A stretch of 64,000 bases of DNA from Fluviicola taffensis DSM 16823 (GTDB lineage: Bacteria; Bacteroidota; Bacteroidia; Flavobacteriales_D; Crocinitomicaceae): the NCBI RefSeq assembly GCF_000194605.1, contig NC_015321.1, forward strand, positions 4,402,001-4,466,000, in the 5' to 3' direction. A program made the translations under genes and the position numbers. The notes beneath the pieces were generated by a model that ran no database searches, was not told the DNA's origin, and was given only the letters and a program-made list of their open reading frames with translations. Shown in pieces: positions 45,660-52,903 of the stretch; the stretch's first letter is position 1, and every line of letters begins with the position of its first letter.

Positions 45660-46559
45660 TTAAAAATACCCTCCTTTTTTTCTGTCTTCCATTGCTGCTT
45701 CTGAAACCCGATCGTCCATGCGAGTTGCTCCTCGTTCTGAGATCTTCGCATCTGAAATTTCAGCAATGATATCATCCACGGTGTAAGCTTCACTTTCAAC
45801 TGCAGCTGTGCATGTCATATCCCCAACCGTGCGATACCGAACTTTTTTAGTCACAATTTGATCTGTTCCATCCAAATTCAGAAATTCATTATTTGCCATC
45901 AGCTGACCATGTTCGGTTACCACGCATTCGCGCTCGTGTGTAAAATAAATTTTGGGCAATTGAATGTTTTCGCGTTTGATGTAATTCCATACATCCAATT
46001 CCGTCCAATTACTAATTGGGAACACACGTACGTTTTCACCTTTATCAATTTTACCATTGTAAATACTCCACAACTCAGGTCGTTGCAATTTGGGATCCCA
46101 TTGACCAAATTCATCTCTTACAGAAAACACACGCTCTTTTGCCCTTGCTTTTTCCTCATCTCTTCTTGCTCCGCCAATACAGGCATCAAACTCGAATTCC
46201 TCAATGACTTCAAGTAGAGTATGAGTCTGTAATGCATTTCTGCTTGGAAATTTTCCTTTGCCATCCTGCAATTTGTTTTTGGTAATGGTATCCCCCACAT
46301 TTCGAACAATTAATTGTTCTCCCAATTCTTTAGCTAATGTATCTCTGAAATCAAGCGCTTCCTGAAAATTATGTCCCGTGTCTACATGAACCAATGGAAA
46401 AGGAAACTTTCCAGGTCTGAATGCCTTCAATGCCAAATGCACCAGACAAATACTATCCTTTCCTCCTGAGAACAATAAAGCCGGTCGGTCAAATTGACCT
46501 GCCACTTCTCTCAGAATGTAAATGGCTTCCGCCTCTAATTCATCTAAATAATCTTTCAT
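45660..46559 (-). CDS. cysD: Sulfate adenylyltransferase subunit 2
   Basis: CysD is the adenylyl-transferring subunit of ATP sulfurylase. The 299-residue protein has the PP-loop LLFSGGKDSICLVHLALKAF (about 28-47), HVDTGHNFQEALDFRD, CIGGARRDEEKARAKER (about 131-147) and the C-terminal KKGGYF. Length is normal. It is in the leftward sulfur cluster, separated from cysH upstream by a 152-nt gap that contains a tandem repeat and a palindrome. Confidence 0.96.
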   Translation of the reverse strand: MKDYLDELEAEAIYILREVAGQFDRPALLFSGGKDSICLVHLALKAFRPGKFPFPLVHVDTGHNFQEALDFRDTLAKELGEQLIVRNVGDTITKNKLQDGKGKFPSRNALQTHTLLEVIEEFEFDACIGGARRDEEKARAKERVFSVRDEFGQWDPKLQRPELWSIYNGKIDKGENVRVFPISNWTELDVWNYIKRENIQLPKIYFTHERECVVTEHGQLMANNEFLNLDGTDQIVTKKVRYRTVGDMTCTAAVESEAYTVDDIIAEISDAKISERGATRMDDRVSEAAMEDRKKGGYF

Positions 46560-46560
46560 A

Positions 46561-46628
46561 TAATTCCTAATTCCTAATTCCTAATTCCTAATTCCTAATT
46601 CCTAATTCCTAATTCCTAATTCCTAATT
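46561..46628. repeat. Tandem repeat, 7-bp unit TAATTCC, about 9.7 copies
   Basis: A perfect 68-bp array of the heptamer TAATTCC starts 2 bp upstream of the cysD start codon. On the leftward mRNA the repeat (GGAATTA units) lies exactly where a ribosome would load, and GGA-containing units could act as weak ribosome-binding sequences. Copy number could vary by slippage. Confidence 0.95.
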
Positions 46629-46670
46629 AAAAAATATTCAATGTTTTAAAGTGATCATAAGTCAATCATT

Positions 46671-46710
46671 CGTAATTCGTATCCCGATAGCTATCGGGAC
46701 GTAATTCGTA
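46671..46710. repeat. 18-bp perfect palindrome flanked by 11-bp direct repeats
   Basis: TCCCGATAGCTATCGGGA (46682-46699) is its own reverse complement. CGTAATTCGTA occurs directly on each side (46671-46681 and 46700-46710). The right copy ends next to the cysH stop codon (46712-46714). The arrangement looks like a small insertion with a duplicated target, or an RNA-processing hairpin. Confidence 0.8.
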
Positions 46711-46711
46711 A

Positions 46712-47398
46712 TTAACTATGCAGTCCGCATTCTTTCTTTGAATTATCTTCCCACCACCATCTTCCGGCGCGAAATGATTCTCCTTCACGGATAGCGCGCG
46801 TACAGGGTTGACATCCCAAACTTATAAATCCTTTATCCTGCAAAACATTATATGGAATGTTGTATTGTTTGATGTACTCTTTCACTTCTTCCAAACTCCA
46901 ATTTGCCAATGGGTTTACCTTCACTATTCTCCGTTGCTCATCCCACTCGACCAATTCCAAACCAGCCCTGTTTTCAGAATGATCCGCACGCAGTCCGGTG
47001 ATCCATACGTCCACATCTTTCAAAGCCCGATTCAATGGTTCAACTTTCCGAATGAAACAACATTCTTTGCGGTTTTCCAGTGATTCATAAAAACTAAGCG
47101 GGCCTTTCTCTGTGAGTAGATTTTCTACAGCTTGTGACTGAGGAAAATAAACCTCCAGTTTCTTTTGGTATCGCTGACGAGTAGATTCGATCACACTGTA
47201 TGTTTCCGGAAACAAGCGTCCAGTATCCAATGTAAATACACGGATGGGTAACTCTTGTGAATAAATGGCATGAGTCAGTACTTGATCTTCCCAGCTCAAA
47301 CTAGAGGAAAAAGCTACTTTCACTCTTTCAATCGAAGCAATCCGGGACAAATAATCTTCCAGATTCGTATAAGCTATTGCCTTTATTTTTTCAATCAT
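46712..47398 (-). CDS. cysH: Phosphoadenylyl/adenylyl-sulfate reductase, APS-type
   Basis: CysH reduces activated sulfate to sulfite with thioredoxin. The 228-residue protein has the PP-loop region FSSSLSWEDQVL, the cluster-binding pairs CCFIRKVEPL and CQPC (four Cys, for a [4Fe-4S] cluster), RADHSENR and the catalytic C-terminal ECGLHS. The four cluster cysteines indicate use of APS rather than PAPS, consistent with the absence of an APS kinase gene here. It starts 3 nt after the siroheme/TSUP fusion gene. Confidence 0.94.
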   Translation of the reverse strand: MIEKIKAIAYTNLEDYLSRIASIERVKVAFSSSLSWEDQVLTHAIYSQELPIRVFTLDTGRLFPETYSVIESTRQRYQKKLEVYFPQSQAVENLLTEKGPLSFYESLENRKECCFIRKVEPLNRALKDVDVWITGLRADHSENRAGLELVEWDEQRRIVKVNPLANWSLEEVKEYIKQYNIPYNVLQDKGFISLGCQPCTRAIREGESFRAGRWWWEDNSKKECGLHS

Positions 47399-47401
47399 TT
47401 T

Positions 47402-48886
47402 TTAAAATATTAGCGTCAGAAAATTGCGTAAACTGACTATTACTACTACAATTCCAACAAACAACATCATTGCTTTAATATTCAACTTGGACGCCAGATA
47501 AGCAGCAATAGGCGCTGCACAAACTCCTCCTAAAACCAATCCGGCAATCGGTTGCCACACATTGGATGTACCGATGACTGTGAAAAAAGTAAAGGAACTA
47601 GCCAGAGACACGAAAAACTCAGCCAGATTCACCGATCCGACAATCATTCTCGGGTGCTTTCCACGAGCGATCAGGGTTGAAGAAACGACGGGGCCCCAGC
47701 CTCCACCGCCTATGGAATCTAAAAAACCTCCTAAAAGTCCCAGCCAACCTACTTTGGTCACTTTCTTTCGTGCTTGTTTCTTGCGAAGTACCTTGTATAT
47801 GATCAATCCTCCCAAAAACAAGGTGTAAGCACTTACGATCGGTTTGATGATCTCATTGTATGATTCAAATTCAGACAATACATACGCTCCTACAATCGCA
47901 CCTAAAACCCCAGGAATCAGGATCGATTTGAACAAACGGTTATTCACATTTCCGAAGCGCAAATGCATGATTCCGGAAACTCCGCTTGTAAATATTTCGG
48001 AAGCATGTACAGCCATACTTGAAACTGCCGGCGTAATCCCGTACGACAATAAAAAAGTAGTTGCACTAACTCCGTACGCCATTCCTAATGCTCCGTCGAT
48101 CATTTGAGCTACAAATCCGGCCAAAATGAAGTAAGCAAAATCAATGGTCAATGAATCAACCATTCCAGAAGCTGAATTCCAAATGCTTTCCAGTGGAATT
48201 AAGGTAAAGAGCAAATGTCCGGTGAGTAAAACTCCCACTATTCCACAGAAATAGGCCAACAATTTCCATGGAGAAAAGAAATACCACGGTCTTTTCGGAT
48301 TCACCAACAAACTTGCCGTTGCCTTGTTGAGTTTCTTTATCTTATCTGTAAAATCCCCTTTGAGATACTCCCGAAACTGATTCAGATACAACGCAGAATC
48401 ATCCAGTTCTTCAGGCAAATTTTCGTCAAACAATTCCTTGAGTCTTTTTGCCAAAGTGGGTGATTTTCCATTAGTGGAAATGCCGATTTTCACATTTCCC
48501 TTTTTAACGACTGATCCCAAATAAAAGTCACACAATTCCGGTTTGTCTGCTGCGTTGTACAAAATGCCGGCCTCATTACTGATTGTTTTCAAGGAAGCAG
48601 ATAATTCTAAATCATTCAGGGCAGTTATTACCAATTGCTTCCCTTTCACATCGTCTTCCTCAAAGGCCCTGTTTTCTAGATAGACCTGCTCGTGTCTTTC
48701 CGCAAAATCAATAAACGATTCGCTAAAATCCAGTGCTATAACAGATACCGTGGTATGCGGTGAGTTGGTCAACAACGCCTTGAGTTTTTCCAAAGCCACC
48801 GCCCCACCGCCAACCAGTAAAACTTGCAGTTCATTGGTTTTCAAGAATACTGGAAACAATTCGTTTTGCTCTGCTACTTCTCTCAT
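47402..48886 (-). CDS. Precorrin-2 dehydrogenase/ferrochelatase domain fused to TSUP transporter
   Basis: From ATG 48886 the product is 494 residues. Residues 1 to about 195 are a Met8/CysG-N siroheme synthase domain: NAD loop QVLLVGGGAVALEKLKALL (21-39), NAADKPELCDFYLGSVV and GISTNGKSPTLAKRLKEL. Residues about 200-494 form eight to nine membrane helices of a TauE/SafE (TSUP) permease, with the repeated GFVAQMIDGALGMAYG and GGFLDSIGGGGWGP loops. It thus combines the last steps of siroheme synthesis with a sulfite/sulfonate/sulfate-type transporter. The start codon overlaps the cobA stop. The in-frame TTG at 48898 is rejected. Confidence 0.9.
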   Translation of the reverse strand: MREVAEQNELFPVFLKTNELQVLLVGGGAVALEKLKALLTNSPHTTVSVIALDFSESFIDFAERHEQVYLENRAFEEDDVKGKQLVITALNDLELSASLKTISNEAGILYNAADKPELCDFYLGSVVKKGNVKIGISTNGKSPTLAKRLKELFDENLPEELDDSALYLNQFREYLKGDFTDKIKKLNKATASLLVNPKRPWYFFSPWKLLAYFCGIVGVLLTGHLLFTLIPLESIWNSASGMVDSLTIDFAYFILAGFVAQMIDGALGMAYGVSATTFLLSYGITPAVSSMAVHASEIFTSGVSGIMHLRFGNVNNRLFKSILIPGVLGAIVGAYVLSEFESYNEIIKPIVSAYTLFLGGLIIYKVLRKKQARKKVTKVGWLGLLGGFLDSIGGGGWGPVVSSTLIARGKHPRMIVGSVNLAEFFVSLASSFTFFTVIGTSNVWQPIAGLVLGGVCAAPIAAYLASKLNIKAMMLFVGIVVVIVSLRNFLTLIF

Positions 48887-49659
48887 CAGATACAACAACT
48901 ACTACTAGATTCCGAATAAACTTTCGCTTGATAATTACTCGCCAAGGAAACAACTTCACCAATAACAATCACACCAGGACCTGAAGCGGAAGCTTGCTCA
49001 TTTTGAGCGACAATCGTATCAATTGTTCCAAAGACTTCCTTCTGCGTTTCCAATGATCCGTTGTAAATAATCGAAACCGGTATTTCTCCTTTGTTTGCTA
49101 ATTGATACAACTCCACAATTTTCGGAAGCTGAGCAATTCCCATCAGAATGACGATTGTTGCATTGAGTTCTCTTGCTTTTTCTAACTCTGGATTCAACGA
49201 TCCATCCGCTAATGTAGCTGAGAGAACCAAAAACGAATTACTGATTCCTCTGTGTGTTACCGGGATTTCAGCCAAAGCCGGAACTGAAATAGAGCTGGAG
49301 ATTCCCGGTATTACTTCCGTCGGAATCTGATGTTCTCTTGCAAATAGTATTTCCTCCATTCCTCTACCGAAAACAAAGGAATCCCCGCCCTTTAAGCGAA
49401 CCACATGTCCGAATTCAATTGCAGAATCCACCATCAATTGATTGATTTGCTCCTGTTCATAGGCTTTAAAACCTAAACGCTTGCCAACAAAAATCTTTTT
49501 CGCAGTTGGAGCATAAGTCAGTAATTCTTCATTCACCAAAGCATCATAAAGCACCACCTTTGCTTTTTTCAAGCGATTCAGTCCTTTTACCGAAATCAGT
49601 TCAACATCACCGGGTCCTGCCCCGACCAATGAAATAGTTGGATTTTCCCTAGTACTCAT
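48886..49659 (-). CDS. cobA: Uroporphyrinogen-III C-methyltransferase
   Basis: This enzyme dimethylates uroporphyrinogen III to precorrin-2, the siroheme precursor. The 257-residue protein shows LVGAGPGDVELISVKGL (about 11-27), VVLYDALVNEELL, VRLKGGDSFVFGRGMEE (about 86-102), VIPGISSSISVPALAEIPVTHRG and TIVILMGIAQLP. It overlaps the sulfite reductase gene by 11 nt and the fusion gene by 1 nt. Its product feeds the Met8 domain encoded next, and siroheme then goes to the sulfite reductase. Confidence 0.95.
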   Translation of the reverse strand: MSTRENPTISLVGAGPGDVELISVKGLNRLKKAKVVLYDALVNEELLTYAPTAKKIFVGKRLGFKAYEQEQINQLMVDSAIEFGHVVRLKGGDSFVFGRGMEEILFAREHQIPTEVIPGISSSISVPALAEIPVTHRGISNSFLVLSATLADGSLNPELEKARELNATIVILMGIAQLPKIVELYQLANKGEIPVSIIYNGSLETQKEVFGTIDTIVAQNEQASASGPGVIVIGEVVSLASNYQAKVYSESSSSCCI

Positions 49660-51760
49660 TTTTCACTTTCAATTTCGTTATCAATTCTTCTATTTCATTC
49701 AAATAGGCCTTCGCAAAGACTTTCGAAGCTTTTTCCTTGTTAATTCTCAATACAAAATCGCTAAACAAATTCGAGTCGGAATAACCGAAATCTGCTCCCA
49801 AATGCGTATCGAAATCTGTCAGGATTCCATGTTGCGAATTACATCTGATTCCTTTTTCAATCAACTTTGCTTTTGCCGAATGGACCGCTGCTGCATACCC
49901 GTAATAGATTGAATCAGCGTAACGATTCTCTATCCATGCTTCCTGAGCAGAAAACAATTTTTCTTCTGCATCAAAAAACAAGGTGCCAACCAGGTCAATG
50001 ATTACTCCGGCACATTCTCCTACTCCGATTGCCGTTGCGAAGCGTTCATTTTGTCCCCAATCCAAGTATTCTTCCAATTCCACCTGATTCAAATCCGTTA
50101 AGGGTTTCAGCAGGTTATAGAAATAGGTATTTCCCTGTTTGTCGTAATAGGCATTGAAGGCTTCGTCATTCTCATGAAATTGGAGGTAATCATCTAAAAT
50201 TGACTGAACAACTTTCAAGATGCGCTTGCTGGGTACTTTGATCACTTTCTCAGCAATTCTTCCGGTTCCAGCTCCCGTTTGTCCTCCTCCCAATAATACT
50301 TGTAAAGCTGGAAGTGTTCCTTCCTTTGTTTTAATGGAACTGCCGTGGAAACCGATGTGAGCCAAACCATGCTGACCACATGAATTCATACATCCGCTTA
50401 TCTTGATTCTGATGCCCGTTTCTTCAATGAGTTTTGGATAATTGGTACGAATAAATGATTCCAGTTCCAAAGCGACATTCGTACTGTTTGAAATTCCCAG
50501 ATTACAGGTATCTGTTCCAGGACAAGCTGTGATATCTGTCAAACCACCATATCCTGATCCGATCAGATTCAACTGTTCCAATTGCAAATAAATGGGTGAT
50601 AACTGTTCGGGTTTCACTCCTCTTATCTGGATATTCTGATTAATCGTAAAACGCAATTCAGGAAGATTCAAACTATCCAACAAATAGGCTAAAGAACGCG
50701 CCTGATCGGTATAAAAATCGCCCAAGGGAACTTTCACAAAAACAGCCAGATAACCTGGTTGTTTTTGTAGAAATACATTCGTTCGAATCCATTGGTTGTA
50801 AACCAAATCAGATGTATACAAATCGTCTCGTTCAACAGCTGTCTGTTCTTCGTATTCAAATTCAGTTAACGGTTTAACCTGATCTCTATTCAAATCGAAT
50901 TGAACGGCTTCTTTTTCTTTACCTACTAATTCTAAAAAAGTTTCCAAACCGATTTTAGAAATCAGGTATTTCATTCGGGCCTTGTTACGACTGTTCCGTT
51001 CGCCATAGCGGTCGAAAATGCGAATGGAAGCTTCAATAAACGGAATGATTTCTGATTCGGAAAGAAATTCATACGCAACATGAGCTAGGAAAGGTTGAGC
51101 CCCTAATCCACCACCTATCAGAACTTTGAAACCTTTTACTTGCAATTTACCTTGAAGTTTGATTCGAGGAATAAAACCAAAATCATGAATGAAAGTAAAT
51201 GCATCATCCTGATCATCGGAACTAAAGGCGATTTTGATCTTGCGCCCCAATTCCTGTCCGAAAGGTTTCCGCAAAAAGTATTGAAATACCTGTTCGGCAT
51301 AAGGAGTCACGTCAAATAATTCATTCGGATTGATTCCCGCATTGTCGCTTGCAGTGACATTTCGAACTGTATTTCCGCAAGCTTCACGCAAAGTCACATC
51401 GTCTTTTTCCAAATCGGACCACAATTGAGGAGTTCTATCCAATGAGACATGATGAATCTGGATGTCTTGTCGGGTTGTAATATGCAATCTTCCCGTACTG
51501 TATTCATCGCTAACCTGTGCGATTCTGCGCAATTGATTGGAACTCAATTTCCCATAAGGAAGTTTGATCCGAATCATTTGCACTCCTAACTGTCGTTGTC
51601 CGTAAACACCACGAGCCAATCTCAGTGAGCGAAATTTATCATCTGGGATTTTTCCATCCTTGAATGCGGCAATTTTATCTCCCAATTCAAGAATATCCTT
51701 TTCCACCCGTAGTTTTTTCGCTTCCACCTGAAGCTCATACTCGGTTCTAAAACTTTCCAT
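49649..51760 (-). CDS. Siroheme sulfite reductase with C-terminal HEPN domain
   Basis: The 703-residue protein has two nitrite/sulfite reductase ferredoxin-like halves with siroheme-[4Fe-4S] ligands Cys413/Cys419 (ACPGTDTC) and Cys457/Cys461 (GCMNSCGQHG), and TGRLHITTRQDIQIHHV near residue 100. It should reduce sulfite to sulfide with six electrons. About 150 residues follow the reductase (from about 545), with a helical HEPN-like segment (ALWIENRYADS-like; DSIYYGYAAAVHSAKAKLIE). This tail is absent from proteobacterial CysI. It starts 2 nt after the AKR-like gene. A nitrite reductase role is possible but the operon points to sulfite. Confidence 0.9.
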   Translation of the reverse strand: MESFRTEYELQVEAKKLRVEKDILELGDKIAAFKDGKIPDDKFRSLRLARGVYGQRQLGVQMIRIKLPYGKLSSNQLRRIAQVSDEYSTGRLHITTRQDIQIHHVSLDRTPQLWSDLEKDDVTLREACGNTVRNVTASDNAGINPNELFDVTPYAEQVFQYFLRKPFGQELGRKIKIAFSSDDQDDAFTFIHDFGFIPRIKLQGKLQVKGFKVLIGGGLGAQPFLAHVAYEFLSESEIIPFIEASIRIFDRYGERNSRNKARMKYLISKIGLETFLELVGKEKEAVQFDLNRDQVKPLTEFEYEEQTAVERDDLYTSDLVYNQWIRTNVFLQKQPGYLAVFVKVPLGDFYTDQARSLAYLLDSLNLPELRFTINQNIQIRGVKPEQLSPIYLQLEQLNLIGSGYGGLTDITACPGTDTCNLGISNSTNVALELESFIRTNYPKLIEETGIRIKISGCMNSCGQHGLAHIGFHGSSIKTKEGTLPALQVLLGGGQTGAGTGRIAEKVIKVPSKRILKVVQSILDDYLQFHENDEAFNAYYDKQGNTYFYNLLKPLTDLNQVELEEYLDWGQNERFATAIGVGECAGVIIDLVGTLFFDAEEKLFSAQEAWIENRYADSIYYGYAAAVHSAKAKLIEKGIRCNSQHGILTDFDTHLGADFGYSDSNLFSDFVLRINKEKASKVFAKAYLNEIEELITKLKVKNEY

Positions 51761-51762
51761 GA

Positions 51763-52635
51763 TTACTTTGTGGCATTGTAAAGAAAGTACCAGTCTTCCT
51801 GAGTCAATTCAAATGTATGCGCCGTTGCCGCATTTTGAATACGACGCTTTTCCTTACTACCAATAATTGGCAAGGCGCCTAATTTATTCAACCAAGCAAC
51901 GGCTACCTGTTCCACATTCGCTTCGTATTTCTTTCCTATTTCAATCAATGCCAAACGCAATTTGACTGCCTGAGCATCTTCTCCCAATAAGATCCTACCA
52001 TCAGCCAAAGGAGAAAAGGCTAAGGCACGACTGTGTTGCTCTCGAATAAAATCAAATCTTCCATCGTGCAGGGCTTCAGATTGAAGGAGATTTAACTCCA
52101 AATGATTGGTTATAATGGGTTGTGAAAGAGATGCAGAAAGCAGACGTTGTTGAAACACATTGAAGTTCGAAACACCTATGTATGAGATTTTTCCACTACG
52201 CTGCAATTTCAATAATGCCGAAGCAGTTTGTTCAAAATTGGAAAGAAAATCAAAATTCTCCAAGATGAGAATATCAATTTTATCTCGTTTCAAGCGACTC
52301 AAGGATTGTTCTACACTTTTTGTAATGTGTTGCGGGCTTAAATCATAGTAAATTCCACTACCATAAGCTCCAGAGTATTCTCGTTGTCCAACTTTTGTGG
52401 AAAGAATCAATTCTGATTGGTTAATCGCTCCTGATTCAATTAATTTACCGAATTGAGTTTCCAATTGTCCTCCACTCGAACTTAAATCATAAGTGTCGAT
52501 TCCCAATTCCCGCGTAAACAAAACAATTTCTTTGAATTTCTTTGAATCCGCCAAATCCTCTTCTGTCCATCTCCAGAAACCGTAAACCGCAGCTGAAACT
52601 CTTGGACCATATTCGTTGATATATACTTTTTTCAT
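51763..52635 (-). CDS. Aldo/keto reductase-like protein lacking catalytic Tyr and His
   Basis: The 290-residue protein has the AKR TIM-barrel layout: GIDTYDLSSSGGQLETQFG (45-63), STKVGQREY (79-87), SLSRLKRDKIDILILENFDF (111-130), SYIGVSNFNVFQQRLL and VAVAWLNKLGALPIIGSKEKRRI. Asp47 and Lys81 match catalytic positions, but the Tyr of the D-x-A-x-x-Y-G motif is replaced by Ser (52-54), and the usual L-H-R-P-D His segment reads LILENFD. It is the first enzyme-like gene after the attenuator and is tightly coupled to the sulfite reductase gene. A non-redox or regulatory role is possible. Confidence 0.82.
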   Translation of the reverse strand: MKKVYINEYGPRVSAAVYGFWRWTEEDLADSKKFKEIVLFTRELGIDTYDLSSSGGQLETQFGKLIESGAINQSELILSTKVGQREYSGAYGSGIYYDLSPQHITKSVEQSLSRLKRDKIDILILENFDFLSNFEQTASALLKLQRSGKISYIGVSNFNVFQQRLLSASLSQPIITNHLELNLLQSEALHDGRFDFIREQHSRALAFSPLADGRILLGEDAQAVKLRLALIEIGKKYEANVEQVAVAWLNKLGALPIIGSKEKRRIQNAATAHTFELTQEDWYFLYNATK

Positions 52636-52658
52636 TTTTTTCTTTACTTAATGACAAT

Positions 52659-52692
52659 AAAAAACCCTTCTTTCGACAAGCGAAAGAAGGGT
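52659..52692 (-). terminator. Conditional terminator (attenuator) before the sulfur cluster
   Basis: Read leftwards, ACCCTTCTTTCG (92 to 81) pairs perfectly over 12 bp with CGAAAGAAGGGT (75 to 64 of 526xx), with a 5-nt loop, followed by a U tract. It lies between the leader reading frame and the ATG of the AKR-like gene at 52635, in the correct orientation to stop the transcript before every enzyme gene of the cluster. A terminator in that place only makes sense if it is regulated. Confidence 0.88.
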
Positions 52693-52715
52693 CATAACTC
52701 ACTGTTAATTTATAA

Positions 52716-52787
52716 CTATTCCTTCCGCATTTCCTTTTGGGACATACAGCACATCTGCATTTGAAGCATGAAGTTCTTTTGAATCAT
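52716..52787 (-). CDS. Met/Cys-rich leader peptide (23 codons)
   Basis: Read leftwards from the ATG at 52787, a frame of 23 codons ends in TAG at 52716. It begins MIQKNF, then the core MLQMQMCCM, and ends SQKEMRKE. Six of 23 residues are Met and two adjacent ones are Cys, an extreme composition for sulfur amino acids. The stop is 23 nt before the terminator stem. This fits a leader whose translation senses charged Cys- or Met-tRNA. The GAAGG of codons 22-23 can pair with CCTTC of the terminator's 5' arm, a possible but weak antiterminator. Promoter, leader and terminator are in the right order. Confidence 0.75.
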   Translation of the reverse strand: MIQKNFMLQMQMCCMSQKEMRKE

Positions 52788-52808
52788 CTCTTTTTTAATT
52801 TGATAGTG

Positions 52809-52839
52809 CAAAGTAAAGGGCTAGATTTAAAATGGACAA
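52809..52839 (-). promoter_or_regulatory. Promoter of the sulfur cluster (TTG-N20-TTACTTTG)
   Basis: Read leftwards, a -33 TTG (52839-52837) is 20 nt before TTACTTTG (52816-52809), a 7 of 8 match to TAnnTTTG. Transcription would start near 52804, about 17 nt before the leader peptide ATG. Confidence 0.65.
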
Positions 52840-52884
52840 GCAAAAGTGAATTTATTTTCCATTACTCCTATCGGACAAGTAGGA
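52834..52884 (-). promoter_or_regulatory. Possible Rrf2 operator region
   Basis: Read leftwards there are two copies of CTTGTCC, at 52882-ish within TTCCTACTTGTCCGATAGGA and at 52840-52834, the second overlapping the -33 TTG. The first copy is inside a dyad with TCCTA/TAGGA arms (52880-52884 and 52866-52870). The location between the Rrf2 gene and the operon promoter suits an Rrf2 operator; binding is inferred from position only. Confidence 0.35.
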
Positions 52885-52903
52885 ATTAAAATCAAAAAAC
52901 ACC

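Noticed and set aside
45857-46309. Frames overlapping cysD on both strands
   Set aside because: They contradict the clearly conserved CysD reading frame and lack recognisable motifs.
44201-46628. CRISPR array
   Set aside because: The two arrays are perfect head-to-tail repeats of 7 or 8 bp with no spacers and no cas genes nearby.
52640-52800. SAM or other known riboswitch upstream of the sulfur cluster
   Set aside because: The leader is short, has no conserved SAM-I/II-like core that I can recognise, and is occupied by a Met/Cys-rich reading frame directly before the terminator, which fits attenuation better.
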